A stretch of DNA of 64,000 bases from Calothrix sp. NIES-2098. Lineage in GTDB: Bacteria > Cyanobacteriota > Cyanobacteriia > Cyanobacteriales > Nostocaceae. The DNA is taken from positions 869,001-933,000 of the forward strand of contig AP018172.1 of NCBI GenBank assembly GCA_002368175.1, written 5' to 3'. The notes under the pieces are model-generated. The model did no database searches, was not told the DNA's origin, and was given only the letters and a program-made list of their open reading frames with translations. How positions within the stretch are numbered: position 1 is the first letter of the stretch; every line of letters starts with the position of its first letter. The translations under genes were made by a program, and so were the position numbers. Positions 56,201 to 63,809 of this stretch are shown here, in pieces.

Positions 56201-57114
56201 ATTATCAACAGGCTTTGGATATTTGTATCGAATATGGCGATCGCTATAATTGTGCCAGCACATACCACCAGTTGGGAAAACTTGCCGAAGAATTGCGAGA
56301 ATTTGAAGAAGCAAAACGCAATTATCAACAAGCTTTGGATATTAAAATTGAATATGGCGATCGCTATAGTTGTGCCAGCACCTACCACCACTTAGGAAGT
56401 GTTGCCCAAGATTTACGGGAATTTGAAGAGGCAAGGCGCAATTATCGACAGGCTTTGGATATTTTTATCGAATATGGCGATCGCTATAATTGTGCCAGCA
56501 CCTACCACGAGTTAGGAAGGCTTGCCGAGGAATTGCGGGAATTTGAAGAGGCAAGGCGCAATTATCAGCAGGCTTTGGATATTACAATCGAATATGGCAA
56601 TCGCTATGCTTGTGCCAGCACACACCACCAGTTGGGAGTAGTTGCCCAAGAATTGCGGGAATTTGAACAAGCAAGGCGCAATTATCAACAGGCTTTGGAT
56701 ATTTGTATCGAATATGGAGATCGCTATCATTGTGCTAGGATATACCACAATTTGGGAATTGTTGCCCAAAATTTGCGGGAATTTGAAGAGGCGAGGCGCA
56801 ATTATCAACAGGCTTTGGATATTAAAATCGAATTTGGCGATCGCTATGAGTGTGCCAGCACCTATTTTAACCTTGGTACACTTGCAGAAGAATTAGGGGA
56901 ACTGGAAAAAGCGAAAGCGAATTATCTGCAAGCTTTACAGATTTCTGTCGAGTTTAATGATGAGCATAGTTTAGGAATTTGTCTTCGTAATCTTGCCCGT
57001 TTCTACCAAGTTACTCAGGATGAGAGTTTATTAGCAGCCGTGTCCGAGATTTTGGGGGTGTCGGTAGAGGAAGTGCAGCAGCGTTTTGAGTCAGGTAATG
57101 AAGATTTGGAGTGA
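53209..57114 (+). CDS. CHAT protease / NB-ARC STAND ATPase / TPR protein
   Basis: This is a three-part signalling protein of 1301 residues. The N-terminal CHAT domain (caspase-like) has its catalytic dyad, His223 in HLDCHG and Cys297 in LNACQSG. An NB-ARC-type STAND ATPase follows, with P-loop GMGGTGKTT near residue 455 and a Walker B-like ALILDNLE. The last 390 residues hold about eight tetratricopeptide repeats of 40 residues, each with FEEARRNYQQALDI and IEYGDRY. Most repeats contain the octamer GCGATCGC in the DNA, so the 120-bp unit is strongly conserved. The layout (protease effector, ATP switch, repeat sensor) is that of bacterial death or immune proteins. A small membrane protein is encoded convergently 435 bases away. 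Function here is inferred. Confidence 0.9.
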   Translation: MPIITIREESTTEGGFNAILSFDGRGDYLVKITDPFTPKVEKQLEWYFEEWLIFPLLDTVKAEAAAASIKTYGEQLFEQVFRVDFNAYSAYQRLRSNLSQLQIEIVGKTPEFQALHWEALRDQDLPRPLAVNCVMVRKRNQPAPIYAEVQTSPVINLLVVVARPDEEQDVGYRTISRPLIELIENSHLRVNVELLRPGTYQALSQHLEAKGAGYYHVIHLDCHGALMTYEQTQKPSKPGRYLYQRRYGRNDLQKFDGVRAFLSFEGETQGKVDLVEAQELADLLTGKGIPVCILNACQSGKQVKNSTPDEDIRETSLGSRLMTAGMQMVVAMGYSVTVSAAKLMMEQLYRHLFNNQPITEAIRLSRRELFNNRSRKAYFNKSIDLEDWLLPVVYCNQTVNFNLRQFTPEEEEKYWETFGSQYRFLLPEYGFVGRDLEILKIEKAVLRHNILLLQGMGGTGKTTLLTYLREWWQRTNFVKNVFYFGYDEKAWTLTQILFEIGKQVYGRFEQANFQAMSQAAQVQKLVAKLRAEAYALILDNLESVTGQQLAIQNTLPEIERNQIRDFLGRLQGGNTKVILGSRSREDWLQATTFKQNVYELRGLDQEARTELAEKILERNVPPHRIVDIRQDGDFQKLMNLLAGYPLAMQVVLANLQKQSPQEILQGLQAGDVDLDTGSEDKTKSILQCVEYSHSNLSAEAQKLLLCLAQFSKFICALYIPQYIEHLKSFEPLKDYPFDKFTDAIQEAINWGLLSPMDEEPRLLTIQPVFPYFLKTKLETLDEATRAALREGFKNHYQGLASFYQQLMDSKNAQERQLGIGFCRLEYENLYNALQICLEKQESISIYFCLKQYFDLVSDNQSNLKLAETVCQRLENYPSAFIKGELGYQITFAIERLGSCQLNAQQYQQARKSYEKTLEICDALESVEEKQKQLWQAVSYHQLGIIAQELGEFAEARRNYQQALDIKIEYGDRYGYASTYHQLGRVAQELHKFEQARHNYQQALDICIEYGDRYNCASTYHQLGKLAEELREFEEAKRNYQQALDIKIEYGDRYSCASTYHHLGSVAQDLREFEEARRNYRQALDIFIEYGDRYNCASTYHELGRLAEELREFEEARRNYQQALDITIEYGNRYACASTHHQLGVVAQELREFEQARRNYQQALDICIEYGDRYHCARIYHNLGIVAQNLREFEEARRNYQQALDIKIEFGDRYECASTYFNLGTLAEELGELEKAKANYLQALQISVEFNDEHSLGICLRNLARFYQVTQDESLLAAVSEILGVSVEEVQQRFESGNEDLE

Positions 57115-57123
57115 TAACTCAAT

Positions 57124-57375
57124 CAACCCATTTACGATAAATGCGATCGTCTTTACGATAAATATTGTCTTATTCATAAAGAAGATCAACGTATTTACGA
57201 TAAATGCGATCGTCTTTATTATGAATATCGTCTTCTTCATAAAAAAGATCAACTCATTTACGATAAATGCGATCGTCTTTATTATGAATATTGTCTTATT
57301 CATCAAGAAGATCGACTCATTTACGATAAATGCGATCGTCTTTACTATGAATATCGTCTTATTTATCGAAAAGAT
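57124..57375. repeat. Four tandem 63-bp units, each of three 21-bp subunits
   Basis: Units begin at 57124, 57187, 57250 and 57313, right after the CHAT gene's stop at 57114, and each contains TTTACGATAAATGCGATCGT. Inside each unit three 21-base parts resemble one another. The frame of the CHAT protein stays open through them after a tandem TGA-TAA stop and would read a seven-residue pattern (IYDKCDR). Other frames are also open, and differences between units change amino acids in most codons. There is no good evidence that it is translated. The rest of the 435-base gap to 57549 shows nothing more. Confidence 0.85.
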
Positions 57376-57549
57376 GAAGACATTTGCCACAAATACCAAG
57401 ATATTGATGACAAACATGAACTCATCGCTCAATTACCTCAAGATGTTTGCCATGAATGCCCAGACTTTTGCTACTTACGTTCTATAATTACTCTGAATGT
57501 TGAGCCAGAACAGGCAACTTTGCCGCTAACTGTGCGGTATGTCAGCACA

Positions 57550-58005
57550 TTAGTTTGCAGGCGGGAGAGTGCCAGAATTACCAGCAGGTGGTTCGGTGTA
57601 GTCGCAAAATATATTGAGTCCGACTTTGAGAATATATAAAACAATAACAGTAGCAATGGCAGGATCGAGGGGTAAGCCATGCGCTGCTGCTACACCCACT
57701 AGGGAGACAATCAACCCTGTCAGCAAAGGCGCACTTCCCGGATTTTTAGTGTATTCTTTGAGTTGTCCGCGAAAGCCATCATCACCGCAGAGTTCCTGAC
57801 GCAATACTTTCAGCGTCGTCTGCCAAAGCGATTTACCCTCTGGCATTACTAGCACCCCATTTTTCTCTACCCACAATTCATTGAAGGAAGTATCATAATT
57901 ACCGTTGTGTTTTTCTAAAATATCTAATGCGTGCTTTCCGGGAGCGTAATTTGCCAATAACTCCCGTGTCGCATTAATTTCATTACTGGTTAGTTGAGCA
58001 TCCAT
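57550..58005 (-). CDS. Small protein with N-terminal helical domain and C-terminal membrane helices
   Basis: The first 60 residues (TRELLANYAPGKHALDILEKHNGNYDTSFNELW) form a compact helical domain reminiscent of UBA or effector-associated domains. A polar middle follows (QTTLKVLRQELCGDDGFRGQLKEYTKNPG), then a long hydrophobic stretch (APLLTGLIVSLVGVAAAHGL and PAIATVIVLYILKVGLNIF) that can cross the membrane twice, and a Pro-rich tail. I recall similar proteins in cyanobacteria with the PLLTGLIV segment near CHAT genes, but cannot check it here. It is convergent with the CHAT-NB-ARC-TPR gene, a position that suggests a partner or substrate. Confidence 0.7.
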   Translation of the reverse strand: MDAQLTSNEINATRELLANYAPGKHALDILEKHNGNYDTSFNELWVEKNGVLVMPEGKSLWQTTLKVLRQELCGDDGFRGQLKEYTKNPGSAPLLTGLIVSLVGVAAAHGLPLDPAIATVIVLYILKVGLNIFCDYTEPPAGNSGTLPPAN

Positions 58006-58147
58006 AGTTATCCTCAGTTGTTATTGGTCATTTGTTATTTATTATTTCCCTGTATCCCTGCGTCTTCTTCCCTTCTTTATTTCTACATAACAATTTTGTT
58101 CATTAATAATACCAATTCAAATAATGTTTGCAACACATCAATTCTTC

Positions 58148-58352
58148 GTAGGGGCACGGCGCTAGTAAGATAATTTGATATACTAAAAGTTTGTAGTTGC
58201 CGTGCCCTTAGCATCTTTTAAAATTAGTGCTAGCGTTGAATTTTCTACATTGCAAAACAACTATAGCCCAATATAGTTCGGTCTTTGTAAGGGCACGGCG
58301 CTAGTAAGATTGTCTAGTTGTGAAAAATATTTTAGGTGCCGTGCCCCTACTT
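58148..58352. repeat. Two tandem copies of a GGGGCACGGC palindrome
   Basis: Copy one starts with GTAGGGGCACGGC at 58148 and ends with GCCGTGCCC near 58207. Copy two starts with GTAAGGGCACGGC at 58287 and ends with GCCGTGCCCCTAC at 58350. Both share GCTAGTAAGAT directly after the left arm. They fill much of the 404-base gap at 58006-58409. I see no gene there. Confidence 0.7.
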
Positions 58353-58409
58353 ACAATTTTCACGATGATTTGTCTATCCCTTGTAATTAAGAATTACGAA
58401 TTATTAATA

Positions 58410-59210
58410 TCACTCAATTTCCTCGCAGCGAATTAATAATGTTTCCATTGCTTCTGCGAGGGAAATTAATTCTATCCAAGAGGAACCACTAACTAAATTT
58501 TGTGCGTGTGCTAATCGATTACGTAGCTGTTCGGCAGATTTAAGAAAACGCTCTCCAAATCGCTTTGATTTTAGTCCAAGTTGCTCAAGCAGTTCTGGTT
58601 GATTTAAAACTAACTCGCGTTTATCGCAAAATTGCAGATAATCTAACAAATCTGTAGCTTCGTTTCTTTCTTGACTTTCACGCCATAATCTTTGCGCAAC
58701 TTGTAAACGTTCTGGCTTTAAAACTTTCTGCCAAGTATCATCAGCATAGTAAAGTCGCACAAGTCGCAGCAAATTCATTTCTAATAGCGTGACTAAGCCA
58801 AACAGTAGCATTCGTGCAGGTGCTTTTTGCAAATCGCCACAGGTAATAATTCCTGTCACCTGATTACAGTCAAGCACAAATAATCGGGGAGTTTGTTGTA
58901 GAATTGGTAGCAATTTCATCAGTGGGGTGGAAATAGCAATGAGTTCTCTAGGATGAAATACTCGCTGATAGTCGTTGCATGTCTTCCCTGATGTGGCTTT
59001 GAGCAAGCTGGCGCGTTCTACATAGCCAGTGATAGTATCTCCCAACTCCACACCAACTACATCAAAGTCTCGTGCTTGCATCCATTGCAACACTTGTATT
59101 ACCTCAGCTTCTGCCGACACTGCTTTGAGGGGTTCTGCGACGTATTCAATTGTGATGTTGTTCTCAAACAAACTCCGCAAATCTTGAGAACGCGATTTAA
59201 GGTGTTTCAT
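58410..59210 (-). CDS. CBS-domain protein with a C-terminal HEPN-like region
   Basis: Residues 1 to about 135 show a pair of CBS motifs (LQWMQARDFDVVGVELGDTITGYVE and TPRLFVLDCNQVTGIITCGDLQ), which usually bind adenine nucleotides. The C-terminal 130 residues are helical and contain a possible HEPN RX4H signature in EQLRNRLAHAQNL, a motif that in HEPN RNases forms the active site. A nucleotide-sensing domain fused to a possible RNA-cleaving domain would suit a stress or defence switch. The HEPN assignment rests on one motif. The gene stands alone between a repeat region and the copper-protein gene. Confidence 0.7.
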   Translation of the reverse strand: MKHLKSRSQDLRSLFENNITIEYVAEPLKAVSAEAEVIQVLQWMQARDFDVVGVELGDTITGYVERASLLKATSGKTCNDYQRVFHPRELIAISTPLMKLLPILQQTPRLFVLDCNQVTGIITCGDLQKAPARMLLFGLVTLLEMNLLRLVRLYYADDTWQKVLKPERLQVAQRLWRESQERNEATDLLDYLQFCDKRELVLNQPELLEQLGLKSKRFGERFLKSAEQLRNRLAHAQNLVSGSSWIELISLAEAMETLLIRCEEIE

Positions 59211-59298
59211 TCTTCTAAATATACTTCAAGCGCCCAGACTCGTTGAGCCTGAGCGCTTGAATATTAGGTTGCAGAGTAACTTCTGCGAGTTATGAAAA

Positions 59299-59676
59299 TT
59301 AAGCAGGCATCATTTGCATCGAACGGCAGGCTTCAGCACACTTGCGGCAGGCGGCAGCGCATTCCATCATTTTAGGATTGTCGCTCATTTGTTCGCAAGC
59401 CATTGCACAGCGATCGCACATTTCGGCACATAACATACAAGTGCGTCCTATGAACTCGGAACCACTCATCATCATGTTCATGCACATCATGCACATTTCA
59501 GCGCAATCGCGCATCATGCCCATCATGCTCATCATGTTCATGTCCATCTGTTTGCCTTTAGACATAGACATACAGCTGGTCATAGCTTCCATGCACATTT
59601 TATGACATTCCATGCAAGCGTCCATGCAAGATTGCATTTCAGTGGTCATGGATTCGTTCATCATCATCATCATCAT
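59299..59676 (-). CDS. Met/Cys-rich four-helix-bundle copper-binding protein (DUF326/Csp-like)
   Basis: The 125-residue product is dominated by Met and Cys arranged in helical CxxxC spacings (MQSCMDACMECHKMCMEAM, CAEMCMMCMNM, CMLCAEMCDRCAMACEQM and CAAACRKCAEACRSM). This is the pattern of DUF326 and copper storage protein (Csp) four-helix bundles that hold many Cu(I) ions inside. There is no signal peptide, so it should be cytosolic. A GGAGG ribosome-binding site lies 7 bases before the first of six in-frame ATG codons. It would buffer copper, for example for cytochrome oxidase downstream, but that link is only positional. No copper regulator is adjacent. Confidence 0.88.
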   Translation of the reverse strand: MMMMMMNESMTTEMQSCMDACMECHKMCMEAMTSCMSMSKGKQMDMNMMSMMGMMRDCAEMCMMCMNMMMSGSEFIGRTCMLCAEMCDRCAMACEQMSDNPKMMECAAACRKCAEACRSMQMMPA

Positions 59677-60153
59677 AGGAAAACCTCCTAAATAGCTGAT
59701 GTATTGTGACTCGTCCTTGGGAGGACTTATCTATCACGTTAGACTGATAGTTTTTAACAGTCAATAGGGTTTTATAAGGGTTTTTATAAGTTTACTATCT
59801 CGATATGTTTACCGATAATTTGTATTAATTTCCCATAAATTAGTGAGATTTACTGTGAGATTTTGCTGAGAGTTATTATAAATAAAGCGATGGAATCTCC
59901 CGTAAAAAAGCGGTGTTTTCTTTAACAACTAAATTTGTCATCCGGGGATCGCTCGTTAGGCTTAACTCTCAAGAGTGATTTATGTCAGATTTTTTTAACA
60001 AATCGCGATAAAAATAATTGTAAATTTATAGAGGAATCTGGTTTGATTCCTGACATTATTTGCTCAGGTAGGCAAGAGGATTTTAGAAAATTAAGATGCG
60101 ATCTACCGACATCCCGCCCAGAACGAAGGGATACAGGCTGGGAAATCAGGTAG

Positions 60154-60444
60154 TAATATCATGTTCGCTAAATTAGTTGCGATATGTCCGCCGCGAGTGG
60201 AACGTAGACGCGTTCGCGAAGCGTTGCCGCAGGCTAGCGGCTTCTCGTTCGACGTTCGCCGGAGGCGTTCTCGCAGAGTAGTCGTTCCCGAAGGGTAGAG
60301 TAGCAATCACAATGTCTCTGCGCTTGCTTCCCTACCCTACTCTTCGAGAACGCCTGACGGCGGGGAACGCTTTCAGCGTTAAGCGAAGCTATGCCGAAGG
60401 CTTTACGGTCGCAATGACAAGTATTAAAACGGACATGATATAAT
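60154..60444. repeat. MITE-like composite repeat next to the cox remnant
   Basis: The ends resemble each other as inverted repeats (AATATCATGTTCG at 60155 and GGACATGATATAAT at 60431). Inside are two palindromic modules, including GGCGTTCTCGCAGAGTAG paired with CTACTCTTCGAGAACGCC. The interior has no open frame with a ribosome-binding site. The right end matches the element at 50198-50308. It lies in the 1258-base gap between the copper protein and coxA. Before it (59677-60153) I see nothing but a weak frame at 59935. Confidence 0.6.
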
Positions 60445-60503
60445 ATGAAGTCCGGGTAATCAACCATAATAAAAGAGAAAGGTGCAGTCAAAGGGCGATC
60501 GCA

Positions 60504-60687
60504 ATGCCGAAACGAATCAAAATCGAAGAGCATCTTAGTATTGATGAGTTGGAGAGACGATACCGCCAAGCAAAACAACCTGCCCTTGCAAACACATTAT
60601 CAAATTATTTGGTTGCTAGCCAAAGGGTTCTTGGAGGGGATTTTATTGCTTTATGGACACATAGCGATCGCTCTTCCCTATAACTAG
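60504..60687 (+). pseudogene. Frameshifted remnant of an IS630-family transposase N-terminus
   Basis: The frame from ATG 60504 reads MPKRIKIEEHLSIDELERRYRQAKQP, the usual opening of cyanobacterial IS630-type transposases. It then departs. In another forward frame the conserved continuation THYQIIWLLAKG appears at about 60580-60615. A single frameshift separates them, and the sequence ends in stops at 60681 (first frame) and 60685 (second). Only the helix-turn-helix start of a protein of about 350 residues is left, and the catalytic DDE part is gone. It ends about 250 bases before the broken coxA gene. Confidence 0.7.
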
Positions 60688-60934
60688 CAACTTGGGTTAA
60701 TAAAAACTCAGTAAGATTTCAAAATGACATAGATAGTTGTCAGAATTGAGGTAACGATAAGCAGCGCAAATCGAATATTCTCTCAAAATATGGGTTAACT
60801 TATCCTGAACGGAATCACCATTTATTAATACTCAAAGAATTCAACTATGGAGTATATGAAAGTATCTTTATCTCAAGAATAAATATACTTTTGATGTCAA
60901 AGGAACTCAAGTTTTCATCTTACAAGATCTGTGG

Positions 60935-62329
60935 ATGTCCCTTGTACGCTCATCACTTGTTGGTTTTGCTAACTATTTAGTGCCCTTGATGATTGGGGCG
61001 CGAGACATGGCCTTTCCCCGCCTCAACGCCGTTGCTTTTTGGATGGTGCCAGTAGTCGGGATTTTATTGATGGGTAGTTTTTTAGTTCCTGGCGGCCCAG
61101 CCCAAGCAGGTTGGTGGGCTTATCCACCAGTCAGTCTGCAAAACCCCACAGGTCATTTGATTAACGGTCAAGTCATCTGGTTATTGGCAGTGGCAGTATC
61201 TGGTGTCTCCTCAATTATGGGGGCAGTTAACTTTGTCACCACCATCGTTAAGATGCGGGCACCAGGTATGACCTTCTTCCGGATGCCTCTGTTCGTTTGG
61301 GCTGTATTTAGCGCTCAGATTATCCAACTATTCGGTCTACCTGCCTTAACTGCTGGTGCAGTCATGCTGCTACTAGACTTGACTGCTGGTACTGCCTTTT
61401 TTGATCCCAGTAAAGGCGGGAATCCAGTTATGTTCCAACACTATTTCTGGTTCTATTCCCACCCTGCTGTTTATGTGATTATTCTGCCTATCTTTGGCAT
61501 ATTCTCAGAAATCTTCCCTGTTTATAGCCGTAAACCTCTATTTGGTTACAAAGTAGTTGCTATTTCATCGATCTTGATTGCAGCAGTTAGCGCCATTGTG
61601 TGGGTACACCATTTGTACGTTAGCGGTACACCTGCTTGGATGCGGATGCTATTTATGCTGACAACGATGTTGGTATCTGTACCCACTGGTATTAAGGTGT
61701 TTGCTTGGGTTGCAACTATCTGGGGTGGTAAGCTGCGACTAACTACACCCATGCTTTTCTCCCTCGGTGCATTGATTTTGTTCGTCTTTGCAGGCATCGT
61801 TGGGATCATGCTTTCCTCCGTACCTGTTGATGTTCACGTCAACAACACCTATTTTGTGGTGGGACACTTCCACTATGTACTCTTCGGTACGGTGACAATG
61901 GGCTTGTATGCAGCCTTTTACCACTGGTTCCCGAAAATGACCGGTCGGATGTACTACGAAGGTTGGGGCAAATTGCACTTCTGGTTGACATTCATTGGTA
62001 TTAACCTCAACTTTTTGCCCATGCACCCCTTAGGTTTGCAAGGGATGCTACGTCGCGTCTCTTCCTACGCCCCAGAGTATGAATTCTGGAATATCATCGC
62101 TAGCCTTGGTTCTTTCCTGTTAGGAATGTCTACCTTGCCCTTCATCTTCAATATGGTAGTTTCCTGGATGCATGGTGAGAAAGCACCTGATAATCCTTGG
62201 CGGGCAATTGGGTTGGAATGGTTAGTTTCTTCACCCCCCCCAGTAGAAAACTTTGAAGAAATTCCTACCGTGATTAGCGAACCTTACGGCTACGGTAAGT
62301 CGGAACCTTTAATTGCGCAGAGGAAATAA
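60935..62329 (+). pseudogene. coxA: Cytochrome c oxidase subunit I, 5'-truncated
   Basis: This is the catalytic subunit of an aa3-type terminal oxidase. From GFANYLVPLMIGARDMAFPRLNA onward the sequence is a normal CoxA. The CuB ligands are in YSHPAVY and WVHHLYVSG, and the two haem-iron His in VVGHFHYVLFG. The C-terminal helices run to the end. The first roughly 100 residues are missing, including the first two helices and the histidine of the MHATIMIFLWI motif that binds haem a. In their place are nine unrelated codons (MSLVRSSLV). No coxB precedes it. A full-length protein is about 550-570 residues, here 464. It is unlikely to work as an oxidase. Fusion to the broken region at about 60955-60962 is direct, without a stop. 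Confidence 0.88.
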
Positions 62330-62480
62330 AGGAGTAAGTTTTTAAACGCAATGGGGCGCAGAGTTTAGCTAAAGCACTTAATAATTACCTCTTCTCTGTG
62401 CCCTCTGCGTTCTCTGTGGTTCGTTTATTTTTCCCTCTCTACCTCAACCCTCTTCTGCAACGTCAACGAGAATTTTAGCA

Positions 62481-63083
62481 ATGGACAGTTATCTTTCATC
62501 TGGGGAGTTACACCACACAGGTAGCGAACATACCCACGACGAAGAAGGCAATAAGATGTTCGGCTTTATTGTCTTCCTAATTTCCGAAAGCGTCATTTTT
62601 CTGAGTTTTTTCGCTGGATATATTGTTTATAAAATCACAACTCCTAACTGGCTACCAGCTGGTGTTTCTGGGTTAGAAATCAAAGAGCCTGCAATTAACA
62701 CCGCGATTCTGGTTTCCAGTAGCTTTGTGATTTACCTAGCAGAACGCGCTCTCCAGCGTCATGACTTAATGAAATTTCGTCTGTTTCTCTTAGCTACAAT
62801 GGCTATGGGCAGCTACTTTTTAGTAGGACAGGCGATTGAATGGAACAGCCTCGCCTTTGGTTTTACTTCCGGTGTATTTGGCGGGATGTTCTACCTGCTG
62901 ACAGGTTTCCACGGTTTGCACGTGCTTACTGGGATCTTGTTGCAACTAATTATTCTAGTTCGCTCCTTTATTCCTGGTAATTACGATTCTGGCCACTTCG
63001 GTGTGAATGCAACTTCGTTGTTCTGGCACTTCGTCGATGTTATCTGGATCGTTTTGTTTGTTCTGCTTTATATCTGGCAGTGA
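62481..63083 (+). CDS. coxC: Cytochrome c oxidase subunit III
   Basis: The 200-residue product has the five-helix form of subunit III used by cyanobacteria. Typical sequences are FGFIVFLISESVIFLSFFAGYI, AILVSSSFVIYLAERAL, FYLLTGFHGLHVLTGILLQLI and SLFWHFVDVIWIVLFVLLYI. The conserved FHGLHV and HFVDVIW motifs are intact. The frame is complete, unlike coxA before it. It begins 151 bases after coxA, behind a dispersed repeat (TCTCTGTGGTTCGTTT, 62411-62426). Without coxB and an intact coxA here it cannot form a working complex unless those subunits come from another locus. A terminator follows. Confidence 0.93.
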   Translation: MDSYLSSGELHHTGSEHTHDEEGNKMFGFIVFLISESVIFLSFFAGYIVYKITTPNWLPAGVSGLEIKEPAINTAILVSSSFVIYLAERALQRHDLMKFRLFLLATMAMGSYFLVGQAIEWNSLAFGFTSGVFGGMFYLLTGFHGLHVLTGILLQLIILVRSFIPGNYDSGHFGVNATSLFWHFVDVIWIVLFVLLYIWQ

Positions 63084-63134
63084 ATACTCAGTTAGGCACT
63101 ACCTAGATTAACTTTTGTAACTTTTAATATCGGG

Positions 63135-63176
63135 CGGGCATTGCCACATCAGCGTTTTGGTGGCGATGCCCGTTTT
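63135..63176 (+). terminator. Intrinsic terminator after coxC
   Basis: A 12-bp stem with one G-U pair (63135-63146 with 63161-63172) and a 14-base loop is followed directly by TTTT. It lies 52 bases after the coxC stop. Confidence 0.75.
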
Positions 63177-63809
63177 ACTTTTCTATATATTTTAAACAGT
63201 AGATAGTAATACTATTTGCAATTGCGAATGAGTTATTGACTAAGCTTTTAGGCGATCGCTTTATCGGAATATTGTCCAAATTTGAATTATTAAATCTTTT
63301 ATTAGTAGAAAAAGTTTATGTATCTTTTTATGAAAAAACTATATACTTATTGTTTTCTATTGTTTACCAAGCATCTTATCCATAAAATCAACTAGTAATA
63401 TACCAGAGGCATACCGTAATATACGTGTATAATTTTACGCGATGTTCATTGTGAGTCATACATACAACTTAAAAGTAAGGTACTAAAAACCTATTTGCTT
63501 AGTTTTCAATCATCTATGGGAGTGTATTTCAATACAGGAATCATATCTGGCGATCGCAACTAGCAGCTATATATAAAAACTTATCTCTGGGGGCTTATAC
63601 TGAGCCTGAGTCTTGAGATCGTTCTGCGGACACAGTCCTTTGATCCCACAAAAGGTTTACAAGAACAGTGTTCTTGCAAATGCTGACTGTTTCATTGCTG
63701 AACCTCAATGTTTTCCAGTTAGTAATTTTTTGTCTGAGATATTTTTTTCCAGGTGCTACCAAAATTTCGATCCTGCTTTCAACCATCACCACTTTGGAGA
63801 AATTAAGTT
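63177..63809. other. Intergenic stretch before the fibro-slime gene
   Basis: About 630 bases with no recognised frame or RNA gene, AT-rich with two HIP1 sites near 63253 and 63551. The promoter of the following secreted-protein gene must be here; I cannot fix its position. Confidence 0.4.

Noticed and set aside
57124..57375. CRISPR array
   Set aside because: Units are directly contiguous without variable spacers, and no cas genes are in the window. The same holds for the array at 22550.
57086..57487. Hydrophobic repetitive frames on both strands after the CHAT gene
   Set aside because: Both come from the 63-bp repeat being open in several frames. One overlaps the CHAT 3' end and neither has a credible start.
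59935..60153. 72-codon frame before the composite repeat
   Set aside because: Non-ATG start without ribosome-binding site and odd composition; it ends inside repeat sequence.
53209..60934. 5' fragment of coxA or coxB within the window
   Set aside because: I looked for the MHATIMIF and CuA-type motifs among the frames and found none, so the missing part is not in this window.
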